64,000 nt of DNA from Aurelia coerulea (GCA_039566865.1 CM076945.1:1741001-1805000); one strand, 5' to 3'; counted from the stretch's first letter, positions 20,201 through 32,551 are shown. Notes: generated by a model from the sequence alone, not told the origin. Made by a program: numbers and translations.

Positions 20201-23200
20201 ATGCAGCAACAACAATATTATGATGTCTGGCCTAAATGGAATAATTTGGAAGAAGTGAGGCAAGATCGAAAACTTAGAGAAAGAAGAAGAAACAAAGAAA
20301 AGGTAAGAATTTAATAGAGCTCCTAAAAGGGGTCAGAAGAACGAGCATATAAAAAAATCAATACACAAGCAAGCAAAAATGTTCTATCCTTTGCCTTATA
20401 GCTTAGATAAGTCTGTCTATCTTTCTTTGAAACGCTCAAATTCAAAACAATAGAAGATAAAGATTTGACCAATCAGTATTGTAATCTATTGATTTGATTT
20501 TGCACACCTGGACCATTTGGATACAGGAAATATGGACCACGCACAGACAGCAATGCTGTTCTTTTCTGCATGCTGCAGGCTATACCACCAGTCCGGCACA
20601 AGCACAAGGAACCAAACAAATGGGTAACATAACGGATACCTGATCAAGTAACAGATACTCTAAAGGGTACCTGTTGCCCGTTTTGGTAACAAATTGGTGT
20701 CCCGTTTTTGCAACTTATTCCCGTTCAGGTAACTAAATAGAAAATATTCTGTGCACCTGATACCGGTTGAATGCTACCCATAAACATGATACCATATTGG
20801 ATTCAGCAACCAAAAAACGCAATCTGACTGGGTAACTTTAAATTTGGCCATTGCACCAAATTGGCTACCCGAATATGGGAAGCAGTTGCCAATTTAGGAA
20901 GCAAATTTGTTACCCAAATGGGCATCAGATACTCAGAGTATCCATTACTTGATCAGGATCAGTTACCCGTTTGATACCTTGTGCTGGACTGGCTATGTTC
21001 AGGCCAGATCAGAAAACTTGTCTTTTTGATGCAAAGGACTGACATCACTGTTGACTCTATAGATTTTTTCTATACATGCATATTATCATTTTGCAGCCTG
21101 CTATTTTAGTTGGTTTGTTATTCAAGCTCCGCAAGATGACAACAACAACAACAACGAAATGTGAACTGTCTAATGATGAGATTTCAAGATATTCAAGGCA
21201 GCTTATTTTACCAGAAATTGGAGTTGATGGTATTAAAGCTTTCTATGTTTGTTTCCCTATCTTCTGACCTTGAAAATATACCTTAATATGGTATATTTTA
21301 TTTTGATTGTAGGCATATAAGAAAATCATTTAATACAGTCTATTATGTTGATTACAATAAAGATTTTAATGTGCCAGAAATCTCATGAGCAATTTCCTAT
21401 TATTGCCAGGGACATGCTTGAAGATTGATATCTCTTCGTTTATTCTCTCCAGGACAATGTAAACTTAAGAATGGTAAAGTATTGATTGTCGGAATGGGTG
21501 GACTTGGCTGTCCAGTTGCTATGTATCTAGCTGCTGCTGGTGTAGGTTTGTATATTTGTATATGTTTGTATATATTTGTATATCCATATTTAATACACTG
21601 AATAATTCATCATCCAATTATGCCATTAAGAAATACATACCAATCTCGAAATGAGACATTTTACCATAAAAGATGATACGTATGCCAAAGAAAGTTGTAG
21701 AGCCATTGATCTTTTTTACCTCCTTGAAACGAAGAGTCAGAACATTTCATTCAAAGATTTTGTTAGTGTCTTTGCTAATTTATATAGATCCAAAAATGTT
21801 AGCTAAATATGCTGTCAATGATAATGCTAGAAAGAGGGAAGTCTTGCATTTCAGGAAGTTGAAAGAGGGAAGCTCCGTAAGTAGACGGAAGCTGTTGATA
21901 ATAATGGCAGAAAGTTGTGAGTAAATTTTACATAAGAAGTTCAGATGCAAAAAGACAAGATATTTAGCAATAAGATATTATGTTACTACCAAGAGATACA
22001 GCCTTTGCAATGAATTGCCATTAACATGTTTTATGATTCCCATTCTCATGAAAACTTATCATGTATAGGTACACTTGGCTTACTGGATTATGATTCTGTG
22101 GAACTAAACAATCTTCATCGTCAGATTTTGCACACACAAGAAACCATTGGGATGACAAAAGTTAAATCCGTATCACAGCAAATTAAAAGGTACACCATGC
22201 TACTTACTTAAAATTTACATTACTGACAAAGGGGATATATGCTGTGATCATGGTTCTTCTTGTTGAATTCTTCAGCAACTCATTTTTCTTTGCTGTTATC
22301 AATAAGTATCAAATTGAACTCCACTTTGTTTCCTAGGATGAACTCTGGTGTTAACTGCTTGGAACATCATCTGAGTTTGAACAGTAAAACTGCATTGGAA
22401 ATCATTAATCAATATCCTTTTATGGTACATTCTCGTTCTTTGATATTACAGACATTGTCTGAAGATCTCTTTGATAGTGCATTTGGTGATTTCTTTACAA
22501 AGTCAGAAATTAAATCCCTTCTTTTTTGATAAGTTAAAGATTTTAAGTCAGAGTTATATCTTCAAGAAGATTTTATGACTATCGCTCCTGTGAAAAAAAC
22601 AGGAGTGGAGACATTTGAAAGAAAACATGTAGGAAAACTACATACGTTAGTCAATATTTCACCAAAGAAAAATCTACAAAATGCAACATATTTTGTGTGA
22701 AAACGAGCTATGGCTATGCAAAAAACTTCTCAAGCTGGTAGGCTTTCATCATGTGATTGATTCCACAAGAAATATTTCTATTTTGCATTTGTTTTGAGAA
22801 TTAGGAATGTCAGCTAAATTGAACTTTACTCACATACCAACATTATCCTTGACTGACATTTCATATATGACATCATTGTTGATGCATCTGACAATGTGCC
22901 GACCAGGTCAGTATGGACATTTTTTGTGGTACTCTGACGTTTTATACTTTTATTCGAACTTTGGTATCAAGGCTGTGTGGCCCTCCTGTTGCTGTTTGTT
23001 TTATTGCTTAATTGCCAAACTTTTGTGAGAATAATCAAAATTTCTTTATAATGCAAAGGCCAAATTAATTTAAAAGAAGAGTGCTATTTATTCATACGGG
23101 AAGCAGATGATTGGTGTTTAATGTTAAGAATTTGATTTTGCAAAGCATTCTGTGACATCCTTTCCCAGGCTATGATTCTCATTGAGCTACTTAAATAAGA

Positions 23201-26200
23201 CAATCTTCTATTAACTTTAACAAATTGTCTTCGAAGGTACCTAGTCAACGATGCATGCGTTCTTGCTGGAAAACCTCTTGTGTCTGGTAGTGCTTTACGA
23301 TTCGAAGGACAGGTACGAATTAACTGCAATACTTTTCAGATGCTGTATTTCGTGTATCGCTACTATGTACATTTGTGTTATGCTTTTTAAACAAGAAGCC
23401 CCTTTCTTAGCCAACATTTGAGTGTACCCCGTCTCTATTAAGCCCCTTCTCTATTAAATATCCAAGGTACGATGTCACCAAAGGTTTTCCATTTATTTAA
23501 CTGAAAGTAATTCAAACGTTAATTTTCATATGGTTTTGGAATAAAACTGCGTTGTTGAACCTGTACATTTGACGCGCAAAATTGTACATTGATTCAGAAA
23601 AATACTCGGCAAAGGACGCAAAAAGCAAGCATCTATAGCCTTGTCATTTGACTTTATAGATAAGCCATTGACTACCCCCCCCCTCTCCCCCCTTAGGAGG
23701 CTCTAAGTTGAATAAGTCCCCCGGGGGCTTAATAGAGCTTTTACGGCAGTTACGTTGACGGCTTTATTATAATTGCCCTTCAGCTAACAACATACAATCA
23801 CAAAGGATCTCCATGTTATCGATGCTTATATCCAAAACCACCGCCGCCTGAAACCATTACAAATTGTTCTGATGGAGGAGTAATCGGCGCAGGTAAGTAG
23901 AATTTCTGAATATTTCTGCTTCCCAAGATCATTTAATACTTCAGAAACCTGTCGAAGTCCCATCGGAGTCAAAATCTCTCAAAGAGACTTTCCCAAAGTA
24001 ATTGCCAAAGTTATGGAATCTCTAATATGCTATGAAAGAGGTGGACGCAGAGAAAAAAGACGTATTTTTGGCATACTGAGGCCTTTCGAAGCTACGTTCT
24101 CGTTGGGCATTCGCAAGTCGTCTTGTAAGGAAGGAAAGAGTCTCTTCCTTTCTTGCAATACGATTTGGGAAAGTCCACGTTCTCATCAGAGTGCGCCTTT
24201 ACATGTAAGGTACGAACGTAAAGATAAACTCTGATGAGAACGTATGTTCGAAAGGCCTCAATGTGGCAACAATGTCTTTTTATTTGCGTCTGCCTCCTTT
24301 TCATAGTAGATAAGTTTTAATAAGCACTTTTACCATCCAATTTTTTGTACGATGAAATGCTGATTTGTTTGGTTGTGTCGTTCATCCACACAAGATGTCT
24401 CCAAAATAATTTCAATTTTTAGCATTATCTCTTTGCTTACAATGCATTTGCATTATTTTTGGGTTTGAGATTACTTGTCATGATATTGTAAGATTTACTC
24501 AAAGACTACCTTGAATAACTCAAAAGTTACCACACTGAACGGTCGATGATATTTTGCATAATCATAGTCCACATAGAAATGAAATGAAATGAATTACTTG
24601 AGTACCATGGGAATTGTCTTACTTGCAGTTACTGGTCTCATAGGATCCCTGCAAGCTCTAGAGACCATCAAGATATTAGCTGGTTTAGAAGGTTAGTTGT
24701 TGTATATTCGAAACTTTCTTGAATCATCAATGTTGCTGCCGTTTTTGAACATCTTTTACTCTGCCTTCTCATTCTCGAAACCCAAAGCCTTTGTTTCATG
24801 ATAAAGGCAATTTTTCATATTCAAGTTATTTTCTCGTCCCCAAACACACCAGAACAATTTATTCAATAAGAAGGTTTAGAAGGTTAGTTGTTGTATATTC
24901 GAAACTTTCCTGAATCATCAATCTTGCTGCCGTTTTTGAACAACTTTTTACTCTGCCTTCTCATTCTCGAAGCCCAAAGCCTTTGTTTCATGATAAATGC
25001 AATTTTTCATATTCAAGTTATTTTCTCATCCCCAAACACACCAGAACAATTTATTCAATATTTACAGTAGTTCTTTCTAATTTGATATGTATTGCTCAAT
25101 TTTGTAATCGTTGCTGAGAATCAATAAATCTAAATTTATTAATTGCTTTGCAGCTTCGTATGGTGGTCGTTTGTTATTATTTGACGGAATGTCTGGCGAT
25201 ATAAGAACAATAAAATTACGAAAAAAGAAAGCAGATTGCCCTGTTTGCGGGAAACAACCAACGATAACAAAACTTATCGATTATGAATTATTTTGTGGAT
25301 CATGTGCAACAGACAAGGTAAAATTTCATTCATTATCTCCTCCCATGGTTTCCAGAGTACTACATTTTAACCTTTTGCGAAAATCTGACGTCAATGCTCT
25401 CTACTTCAGGTTTTATTGCAACAGTATGTCTCAACGTTGTCACAACCAATTATCTTTTATTTCTTAACAGACAAGAAGTTTGGGACTTTTGGCAGCAAAT
25501 GATCGGGTGTCTGTCAAGGTAGGTCGAACGAAATATTGCAAAATTAGACAGTTTCTGCTAAAAACTAAAAACTGTTGACTCATTGGCTTGAATTGCAGGA
25601 AAAGAGATTTACTTTGGCTTCTTAGGGGCAATTGACTTGTCATATAAATGATACAATAGTTATTCCTAATTGATCACTTTGTTTGTTTGTTATTTTCTAA
25701 TTTCACATTGTTATTTTAGGAATACAAACAAATGCTTGAAAATGACAGTAATCATGTCCTCATCGATGTTCGACCAGTAAATGAATTTGCAATTTGTTCT
25801 CTTTCCAATGCAAAAAGTATCCTTTTCAGATTCATCACCTCAAGTGCTTCTAGGCCTGAGACGTTTTGGCAAATCGTGTGCCAGAAATTTTACAGTGAAA
25901 AAGGCCTTGATTTCGCTCTGACAACATCCTACGTCTGAAGCATGGGATATTCTGCATTTTGCTTGTGCTTACTAAAATTTCAATTGAATGATAAATAGTC
26001 CCATTAATGTTTGCAAACTGTATATCATTGGAAAGAAGATAGAGTGTGCTATCGAATGATATGATCAAAGAGAACTTTTTCCAAAATATACAGAAAGAGG
26101 AAGAGGACATATATGTCTTCTACTAAGGACCGTTTTGGTATTGAAAACAAACAATATGCAGTTCTGAATTTTCCTTTTTTCTTACAATTCATTTCCGTTA

Positions 26201-28004
26201 TACCAGTACCTCTAAGGGGACCATTATGGAAATAAGGTCAGCTTGACCTTTTAATGCTATCCCTGCCACTGTAATTAGGGGTGTTTATCGTTCCTTTTTA
26301 ACATTGAATATTGTACTGTATCTATTTTTATATTATAAAACTTGTAAATATTTGTAAATAGTGTGGCAAATGATACATACATACAGACTTACATATTGCA
26401 TCTATTTGATTGTTTTTCATTTTTTTAAATTTGAGTTTGAACTGGGCTACATTTATCTTGCAACACCCTGTACTGAAATCATTTTATTTCATCTAATGAG
26501 CGCAGTTCCTCAATGACCATCAGATTTCCCGATAAGTAGCTTCAAAAATGGAGACGTTTTCGATTTTATGAAAACCTCACTTCAAGAAGACAAAAATCAA
26601 GGTTTGTGCAATATCTTTCAGGCAACATATGCATTTAACATTTTATCTTAGGTATTACTCCTATTATTGGTGAAATATTTTATGTTATCATTTATTTTTC
26701 ATTCATTCATTTAAATTCTTTAAACGCGGTTACCCCGTCAGTCAAGAAAGACTGCTTTCTCCTCGCGCGAGAGTGAAAATATCATCCCAACAAGTCTAAC
26801 CAACCTCGTACCCAGTGACAATGAAGGTTTTTCTCCTTAAACTGCAACATCCTTCTATTAACAATAACAGATACCCTTGGGAACGAGGTTGCAAGTCTAA
26901 CGACATTATTCAAGGGGGCTCTATCCTCTAAAGAGGATAATACATGCCATTTGCCATCACAGGAAATGGATCTTTCAGCTGTTCTGGAAAGTAAAGAGTA
27001 TGGATCGAACTATACCGGGTGAGTCAGAAAAAAGGATCCCCGTTTGAAAGGTCACGGCTCCCTGGATATCAAAACAATGATATCGGCAAATATATAGTTT
27101 CATGGTAGAAATGTTCAAATCTACTATAAAATTTACCTCACTGAAATCGGCCACTCCATTCTGAAATTATGAGGGATTTCCTCGAGAAAGCCTCTTCGAA
27201 AACCTTCCAAACGTGCCCAAAATCATGAACAATTTCCCTTACATTTCTGCCTTACAATGGCCTTACAGCAATGACTTGTGGACGCTTTAGCACGTGCTGT
27301 CCTTTTGGGAGGATGAGCAAGTCCTCCTCCTGGTATCGATGACCTATTCAAGGGGATTCCATTCTCCCAAGAGGACAAAGTACATGAATTTATGAGTGTC
27401 ATCAGTTTTTAGGAAGGAAAGTTTGCTCATTGTTTTCATTCGCTTTCGCAGGTTTTTGGAAGGGGCTTTCTGCAGAAAATCACCCGTATCCACAGGAAGG
27501 AATGGCCGATTAATGCCGGGTAAATTACTGAACCTAATTGAACATATTGGCAATAAAACAAGACATTTTTCAATATTATTGCTTTGATATTCATGGAGCA
27601 GTGGCCTTCCAAGCGGGGATTCTTTTTTCTGACTCACCCGGTATTTTTATACATTTTTATATTGAACATATCGTCTATGCCAATATTATCAGTTTGATAT
27701 TCAGGGAAGGGAACAGTATTTTTTCAAACGTCTTGTGTTTTTGTTTTTAGTCGCCCGGTACATATTCGTTTCACATTTTTTAGCAATTTTTTAGCATCAT
27801 TGGAATAGACATTTCTCTTGTCGTTTTTTTTCAGTGTACGTTGTATGTAAGCAAGGAAATGAATCTCAGAAAGCAGTTTTAATGATGAAGAAATATTTGG
27901 AAGAAGATCTCAACAATTTTAAAGAAACTGTCAAGATTAAGGACGTAATTGGAGGTTTGACTGCTTGGAGTTCACAAATTGATAGGACGTTTCCAACTTA
28001 TTGA
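20201..28004 (+). CDS. MOCS3: MOCS3/UBA4, adenylyltransferase and sulfurtransferase
   Basis: Fourteen exons form one 452-residue frame (human MOCS3 has 460): 20201-20303, 21110-21229, 21453-21545, 22069-22189, 22337-22411, 22865-22906, 23237-23312, 23784-23892, 24629-24691, 25154-25317, 25471-25518, 25720-25816, 26524-26601 and 27835-28004. The enzyme adenylates the C-terminal glycine of MOCS2A and URM1 in the cytosol and then transfers sulfur to it, serving molybdopterin synthesis and tRNA thiolation. The E1-like half shows [12 protein letters not shown], the nucleotide loop [24 protein letters not shown], the catalytic-region TNCSDGG, and two zinc CxxC pairs (CYRC, CPVC). The rhodanese half has [10 protein letters not shown], an active-site loop [10 protein letters not shown] and the C-terminal TFPTY. 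Introns after 22411 and 25816 look U12-type. Exon 1, rich in Lys and Gln, is accepted because its phase matches only the acceptor at 21110. Confidence 0.97.
20588..20992. mobile_element. Inverted-repeat MITE in MOCS3 intron 1
   Basis: The ends CCAGTCCGGCACAAG and CTTGTGCTGGACTGG are inverted copies. The arms also share GATAC(C)TGATCAAGTAA and GAGTATC-type segments. The interior is made of degenerate GGTAAC/GTTACC motifs. It has no coding capacity. Confidence 0.75.
24031..24305. mobile_element. Hairpin MITE in MOCS3 intron 8
   Basis: TATGAAAGAGGTGGACGCAG at 24031 is complementary to the end near 24305, and the arms share the GAGGCCTTTCGAA / TTCGAAAGGCCTC core. The centre contains a further GTTCTCATCAGAGT / ACTCTGATGAGAAC palindrome, so the whole element can fold as a branched hairpin. 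Confidence 0.75.
24682..25060 (+). repeat. 191-bp tandem duplication including the MOCS3 exon 9 donor
   Basis: Two copies, starting at 24682 and 24873, are about 95% identical. Each begins with the last ten bases of exon 9 (GGTTTAGAAG) followed by the donor GTTAGT. The intron therefore contains a decoy copy of the exon end and its splice site 191 bp downstream of the real one. Confidence 0.9.
27013..27643. mobile_element. Non-autonomous DNA element with CCGGGTGAGTCAG ends and a TA target
   Basis: The terminal inverted repeats extend about 70 bp, from CCGGGTGAGTCAGAAAAAAG to the complement of CTTTTTTCTGACTCACCCGG. They are directly flanked by TA on both sides, as expected for Tc1/mariner-type insertion. 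Short open frames inside show no transposase motif. It occupies most of the last MOCS3 intron. Confidence 0.8.
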
Positions 28005-29985
28005 TGATACTGTATAACTAGATGCAGGTATGGAGATGTTTGAGACAACTTTGGATACACTTCCGACTGGCTCAAAACTCTATTCCAAGCTTTGAAAATA
28101 ATTGTGTTTTCGTGTTCCGAATGATTTGAATCTTCTAAAAAAGTTTGACATCGCGCAAGCTTGTTTTTACCTTGTTCAAAGCACCAAATAATACCTAGAC
28201 CTCTACAAAGGGCTATTTACATGTCATAGCACACTTTAGAATTAATTTGATACCTAGCTGATTAAGAGCCATGCGAATACTTTGGGTGACTCGCATCACG
28301 TAAACCATCGACAGTTAGGCTATAAGAATTTTGATAATAAAATAAGTTGCAAAAGGGAATTTTTTCAAGATCACAACTTTTCGTGGTCCATCTATTGCCT
28401 TAATCTTCAGTTTCATACCGTAGGTAGATTTCCCATGTCACAAGATTGTCTCAACAAACTAGGAAAGCATTTCAGATTTCAAGTCTCTTTTAACTAATAT
28501 TTCGAATACAGTATTAAAGTAAAAACAAAAGTAATTTCAGTAAAGATGAATATTTGATGGTTTACAAACTATTCTTGTCTTGCGAACGGCAGTGTAGACT
28601 TGTTTGGATCGCGCACCGTAGATCGCAGATGCGTCGCATACTTGGGAGGTGAAGCGATGCAGCTCTCAACCAGTCCGACGTACGATTTGACGATTTGATA
28701 TGATTCCTGTGCATGATTCGACGAATCGTTGTTTCCGATTTTGGCATTGCTGAATGCTGGTATTTCCTCGTGCCAATCGATGCGAAGGCCTCATTTGCTG
28801 TTGCATATTTTCCTTTGCTGGTTGCATTGTTTTTGGGGCTTCGTCGTTCCTCGCCCAACGACCGGGGCACTGCACAAGAGGTCGTGCACTAAATCCTATG
28901 GAAAGATGAATGGTTTTGAAAGAATCCAAATTATAGTGAATGTTTTTTAGAACTCAGAGGGATATGAGAAAATCACAGGTCTTTTTATAATTGTAAGGCC
29001 ATACAATCGAAAATTAATTTCAATAAAATCCGATGTAGGTATAGTTTTAAAATGATGGTCGATTTTAGTAGGAGTCAGTTCAAATTACGTCTAAAATCAG
29101 AAATCTTTAGTTTTTTCCATCCAATTTCTTCCAGCTTTCAATTTACCAAGTTACCAGTAGCATCCAGAATTTCGGAGGGAAATTTTTCGAACAAAAAAAT
29201 TGGACAAAAACTTTCGGGCACTTCGAAAAAGGGGAAAGGAAAACACTTTCCCTTGGTGGTCAAATCTCTTGCTTGAAATGGATTTCATTTGTATAATTTT
29301 TCAGAAAATGACGAAAACTGCTGGAAAAAGTTCGATGCGTTATTCATAATATTTTAATTTGATTATTCACACAACCGGTACAGAGTACAGTTTTGATACG
29401 TTAGAAGAGCCTCTACACTGCTCCAAAGCAAGATTTTTCTGCAGACAGAGCAAACAAAAATGGATCCAAAGTTGTGCTGCTACAGCGAAAACGGGATCCA
29501 AATGTAAACAAACAGACAATCAAGAAGGACAAAAATGTAAATTAAAAGACTCACTTTGAGGAATCAAAGCGCACTGACAGGATTATGATATTCATGTCTG
29601 TATTCAATAAAGACGATCTCAATGGTCACTCGCAGCAATAAGGTGGTGATATTTGCGACTGAAAATAAAACTGAGATCAATCACTGATTAATCAAATCAC
29701 TGAGAATCACTGATCACTGATAATCACTGATTAATCAACAATCAAATATGACCGACCCAAAACTGATAGATCGCAATCAACAACAATTAATTCTGTAGCA
29801 TACTTTCTTGTGCCATAAGTCAGCAACTTACGGTGCCTTGTACCGGCCATCTACATTTTTATCTAAAAGGATAGAACTTTCTCTATGTCGACATAGAGCC
29901 TTGTCTACTTGTCAGATTGACTCAAACAAGGTCTCAGGCTTGAAGTCGAAGCCTTTATTATGCAACTGTATAAAAACAGAAAAAT
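28005..29985. other. MOCS3 downstream region; no secure gene
   Basis: Mostly AT-rich sequence. At 28569-28790 the minus strand is locally GC-richer and open in more than one frame. One frame ends in SPPKYATHLRSTVRDPNKST and a stop, and could be the last exon of the membrane-protein gene to the right, because a T|CA junction would keep phase. The acceptor is poor, so this is only a possibility. Around 29680-29760 there is a degenerate run of ATCACTGAT units. A small Cys-rich frame at 29359-29559 on the plus strand has no supporting signal. Confidence 0.4.
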
Positions 29986-30185
29986 CTAGATTACAGCTCC
30001 CCAAAGCAGCTGCATAAATGAGGAACAATATTTTGGGACACGCTCATCCTGGAACTGAAGAGCAGACTTTGATGCGATTCTGGAAACATTATGCTGAAAT
30101 GAAACACTGAAACAATCTGAATAATAGTGATGCACAAAACGGTGAGCCAGCGCCACCCTATTACAATTTCTAAAGATTTACTTAC

Positions 30186-30894
30186 ATATTCCAGAAAGGC
30201 CAAGAAATGCCAGTACCCTTCTTCGCCCCAAGATGCTGTATATATACCCAAGTATTGCAAATATGAAGCCAAGCACATTCGGGTACTGAAAGATCAACAA
30301 AGCAATGTTAAAAGAATGACTACGAAGACGATGAAGCCTCGTTCACGCAAAAAGAGGCATTGTCACTCATGGTCCTTCGCAGCACGCTGCAATTTCAGAC
30401 TGTCTGAAAATCAAATTTGGCCTAAACGGAAACAAAAGATCCATAGGTTAGTCGTTGAACTATAGCACAGTACAACTAAAGAGAGACTTTTCTATTAGTT
30501 CGACTACTGCAGTGTGGATCCATGGATTCCGCTCAGGCCAAATTTGATTAAAAGACTGACCATCTCCTAATTTTCTTAAGCTTAATTTTCTTAATTGTGA
30601 CACAAAAATGTTGATCTACGATATTTCTAAAGTCTATATGATGAGTCCAAAAAAAGAGTGTTACTTTAGGACTCACTGTAATAAGGCTAGAGTGTTACTT
30701 ACCAGCACCAGAGTTGTAAACATTTGCGATGATATATGTGGATCTTCTTTATTTGCGAGAGCAATGACATCGAATAAAATCATGCCTGCATCTGCAACTG
30801 CGAACAGCAACGACAACATCACAAAAACTGTTTTACGATGCTTCAGTATCACTCGAAATTTCTGTCTTTTCCCCGTTTCACCATTGTGGTCCTC
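30186..30894 (-). CDS. Two internal exons of an unidentified multi-pass membrane protein
   Basis: Exons 30703-30894 and 30186-30285 on the minus strand have good acceptors (TTTTTTATAG and CTTTCAG) and GTAAGT donors. They join in phase 0. The first encodes a basic cytoplasm-like start (GKRQKFRVILKHRKT), then a hydrophobic helix (VFVMLSLLFAVADAGMILF) and a short polar loop. The joined region MFTTLVLYPNVLGFIFAILG forms a second helix, followed by the basic RRR and another hydrophobic run. I do not recognise the family. The upstream exon was not found. The downstream exon needs to start in phase 1, with candidates near 30110 and 28760. A MITE relic (30363-30560) lies in the intron between them. 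Confidence 0.6.
30363..30560. mobile_element. Degraded copy of the TTAAAGAGCC hairpin MITE
   Basis: The blocks TCAAATTTGGCCTAAACGGA and its inverted partner AGGCCAAATTTGATT are shared with the element at 2255-2506, including the AGTTCGAC/GTTGAAC central part. The outer ends have decayed and no TTAA border remains. Confidence 0.7.
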
Positions 30895-30964
30895 CTATAA
30901 AAAAATGATTATAATGTTGCAGCAAAAGTAACATCCCGGTTCGGGAAAAGTGGTCATATTCACC

Positions 30965-31142
30965 CAGGTCTGTAACGCAACCTGACATATACGGGCGTGA
31001 CGAATACGGGGCTGACAAATACGGGCGGCGTGACGTATACGGGGTTTTTGTAGTAAACTGCAGGTCTTTAATGCAACGTGACATATACGGGCGTGACGAA
31101 TACGGGGCTGACGAATACGGGCGTGACGAATACGGGGTTTTT
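30965..31142. repeat. GC-rich short tandem repeat (GTGACGAATACGGGG-like)
   Basis: Units of about 14-17 bp based on TGACGAATACGGG(GC) recur around nine times. They are organised in two higher-order copies, each ending in GGGGTTTTTGTAGTA. It stands out by base composition from the AT-rich surroundings. Confidence 0.85.
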
Positions 31143-32184
31143 GTAGTACGCTCGAGTACAGAGATAAACGGAGGGTTGGGTGAGAATAATCAGGTTGAGG
31201 AGGTTGGAAATGGTACGATTTAGTAATAATCGGGGGTCTTGAACAATCGGTTGGGGGGAGTTGGAAAAATTGAAAATTCTCGTTTTCTTAGTAAAAAAAG
31301 TATCTTCTTCCTATCTATTCAGAAATTATATTCACTATCGTTTCAATTTGTCAAGAATTAATACAGGGAGCTGGGATAAAGGTGGACAGCTGCAACATTT
31401 TACACAAATGAACAATGGGATGGGGCGATTATTCGGTTCTCAAGATAAAACTGCGGGTCTGTATCGTTACATGAAATATACGGGCTGTAGCAGAGGATGT
31501 ACTGCAGATGGAGAAACGTCTATCAACAGTGGAAATGTTACGATATTACTGCGGCGGATTAAAAAACAAAAAAAGGGTGCAAGAAAATCACAGCAATTAT
31601 GATTTTTGGAATTGGCTCCGGAAAACAGTTTTGTCAAAGTTTCGTTAAGACTCTGGTGGTTTTGGCTGTATGAAAAGGAACATTTTGTATGTGAGATTCA
31701 ACCAACGGAGATACTGGCAGTAAGCTTGGTTAAACAATATACAACGATTCAAATGGGGTATATGTAAGCGTAACTTTGAAATCTTAGAAATCAAAAGAGT
31801 GGTGGCGCCATCACTCACATGAGGCTTTAGTGAAGGAATACGTTCCCGCCTCCTTGCTGTCGTTACTATTGATATATTTTTAGTACTCTTTCCCTTGCAC
31901 ATAGGTATTTCTTATGAGATTCGAGCCAGCATTTAAAACAGAAATTTTCAGATTTAATAACCAGAATTTCTCATGATTTTCTTAGAGGTTATAAAAGATT
32001 TCAAAACGAAGCCTCTCCAACGTTAGGAAATTTCTCAAGTACCTTCGATTTAACTGTATGACCCCAAGATTTGTTCTAAAATTGTTTCTAAATCTGGAAA
32101 AAGTTGCGTCTGAAGCATTTCTGAAAAAGATTTCCAGTGTACTGAGCTTTCTAGACCGGTGACAGACTACATGTTGGAGTTTTT

Positions 32185-32551
32185 AGTAATTTTTAAATAA
32201 TCGTCCACATAGTAATTTTCAAATAATCATCCACATAGTAATTTTCAAATAATCATCTTCATAGTAATTTTTAAATAATCGTCCACATAGTAATTTTTAA
32301 ATAATCATCCACATAGCAATTTTTTTAAATAATCATCTACATAGTAATTTTCAAATAATCATCCATATAGTAATTTTTGAATAATCATCCACATAGTGAT
32401 TTTCAAATAATCATCTACATAGTAATTTTCAAATAATCATCAACATAGTAATTTTCAAATAATTATCCACATAGTAATGTTTGAATAATCATCCACATAG
32501 TAATGTTTGAATAATCATCCACATAGTAATTTTTAGATAATCATCTAATTA
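32185..32551. repeat. 26-bp minisatellite, about 13 copies
   Basis: The consensus AATAATCATCCACATAGTAATTTT (period 26 bp) recurs about 13 times, with substitutions between units (GTCC, ATCT, ATCA variants) and one unit lengthened by two T. Units are directly adjacent with no unique spacers, so it is a satellite and not a CRISPR array. Confidence 0.95.

Noticed and set aside
22412..22440. GTACAT at 22425 as a conventional donor for MOCS3 exon 5
   Set aside because: It would add PFM to the protein, and no AG acceptor can then restore the conserved DIIVDASDN frame. The U12 signals explain the junction better.
29359..29559. A small Cys-rich plus-strand frame resembling a secreted peptide
   Set aside because: It has no signal peptide, the cysteines follow no known spacing, and it overlaps no splice or start evidence.
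31261..31602. A 113-codon plus-strand open frame
   Set aside because: No motif, no plausible splice context, and an unrelated repeat island just upstream. Treated as chance.
32185..32551. Possible CRISPR-like array
   Set aside because: The units are directly contiguous with no unique spacers, and the genome is eukaryotic. It is a minisatellite.
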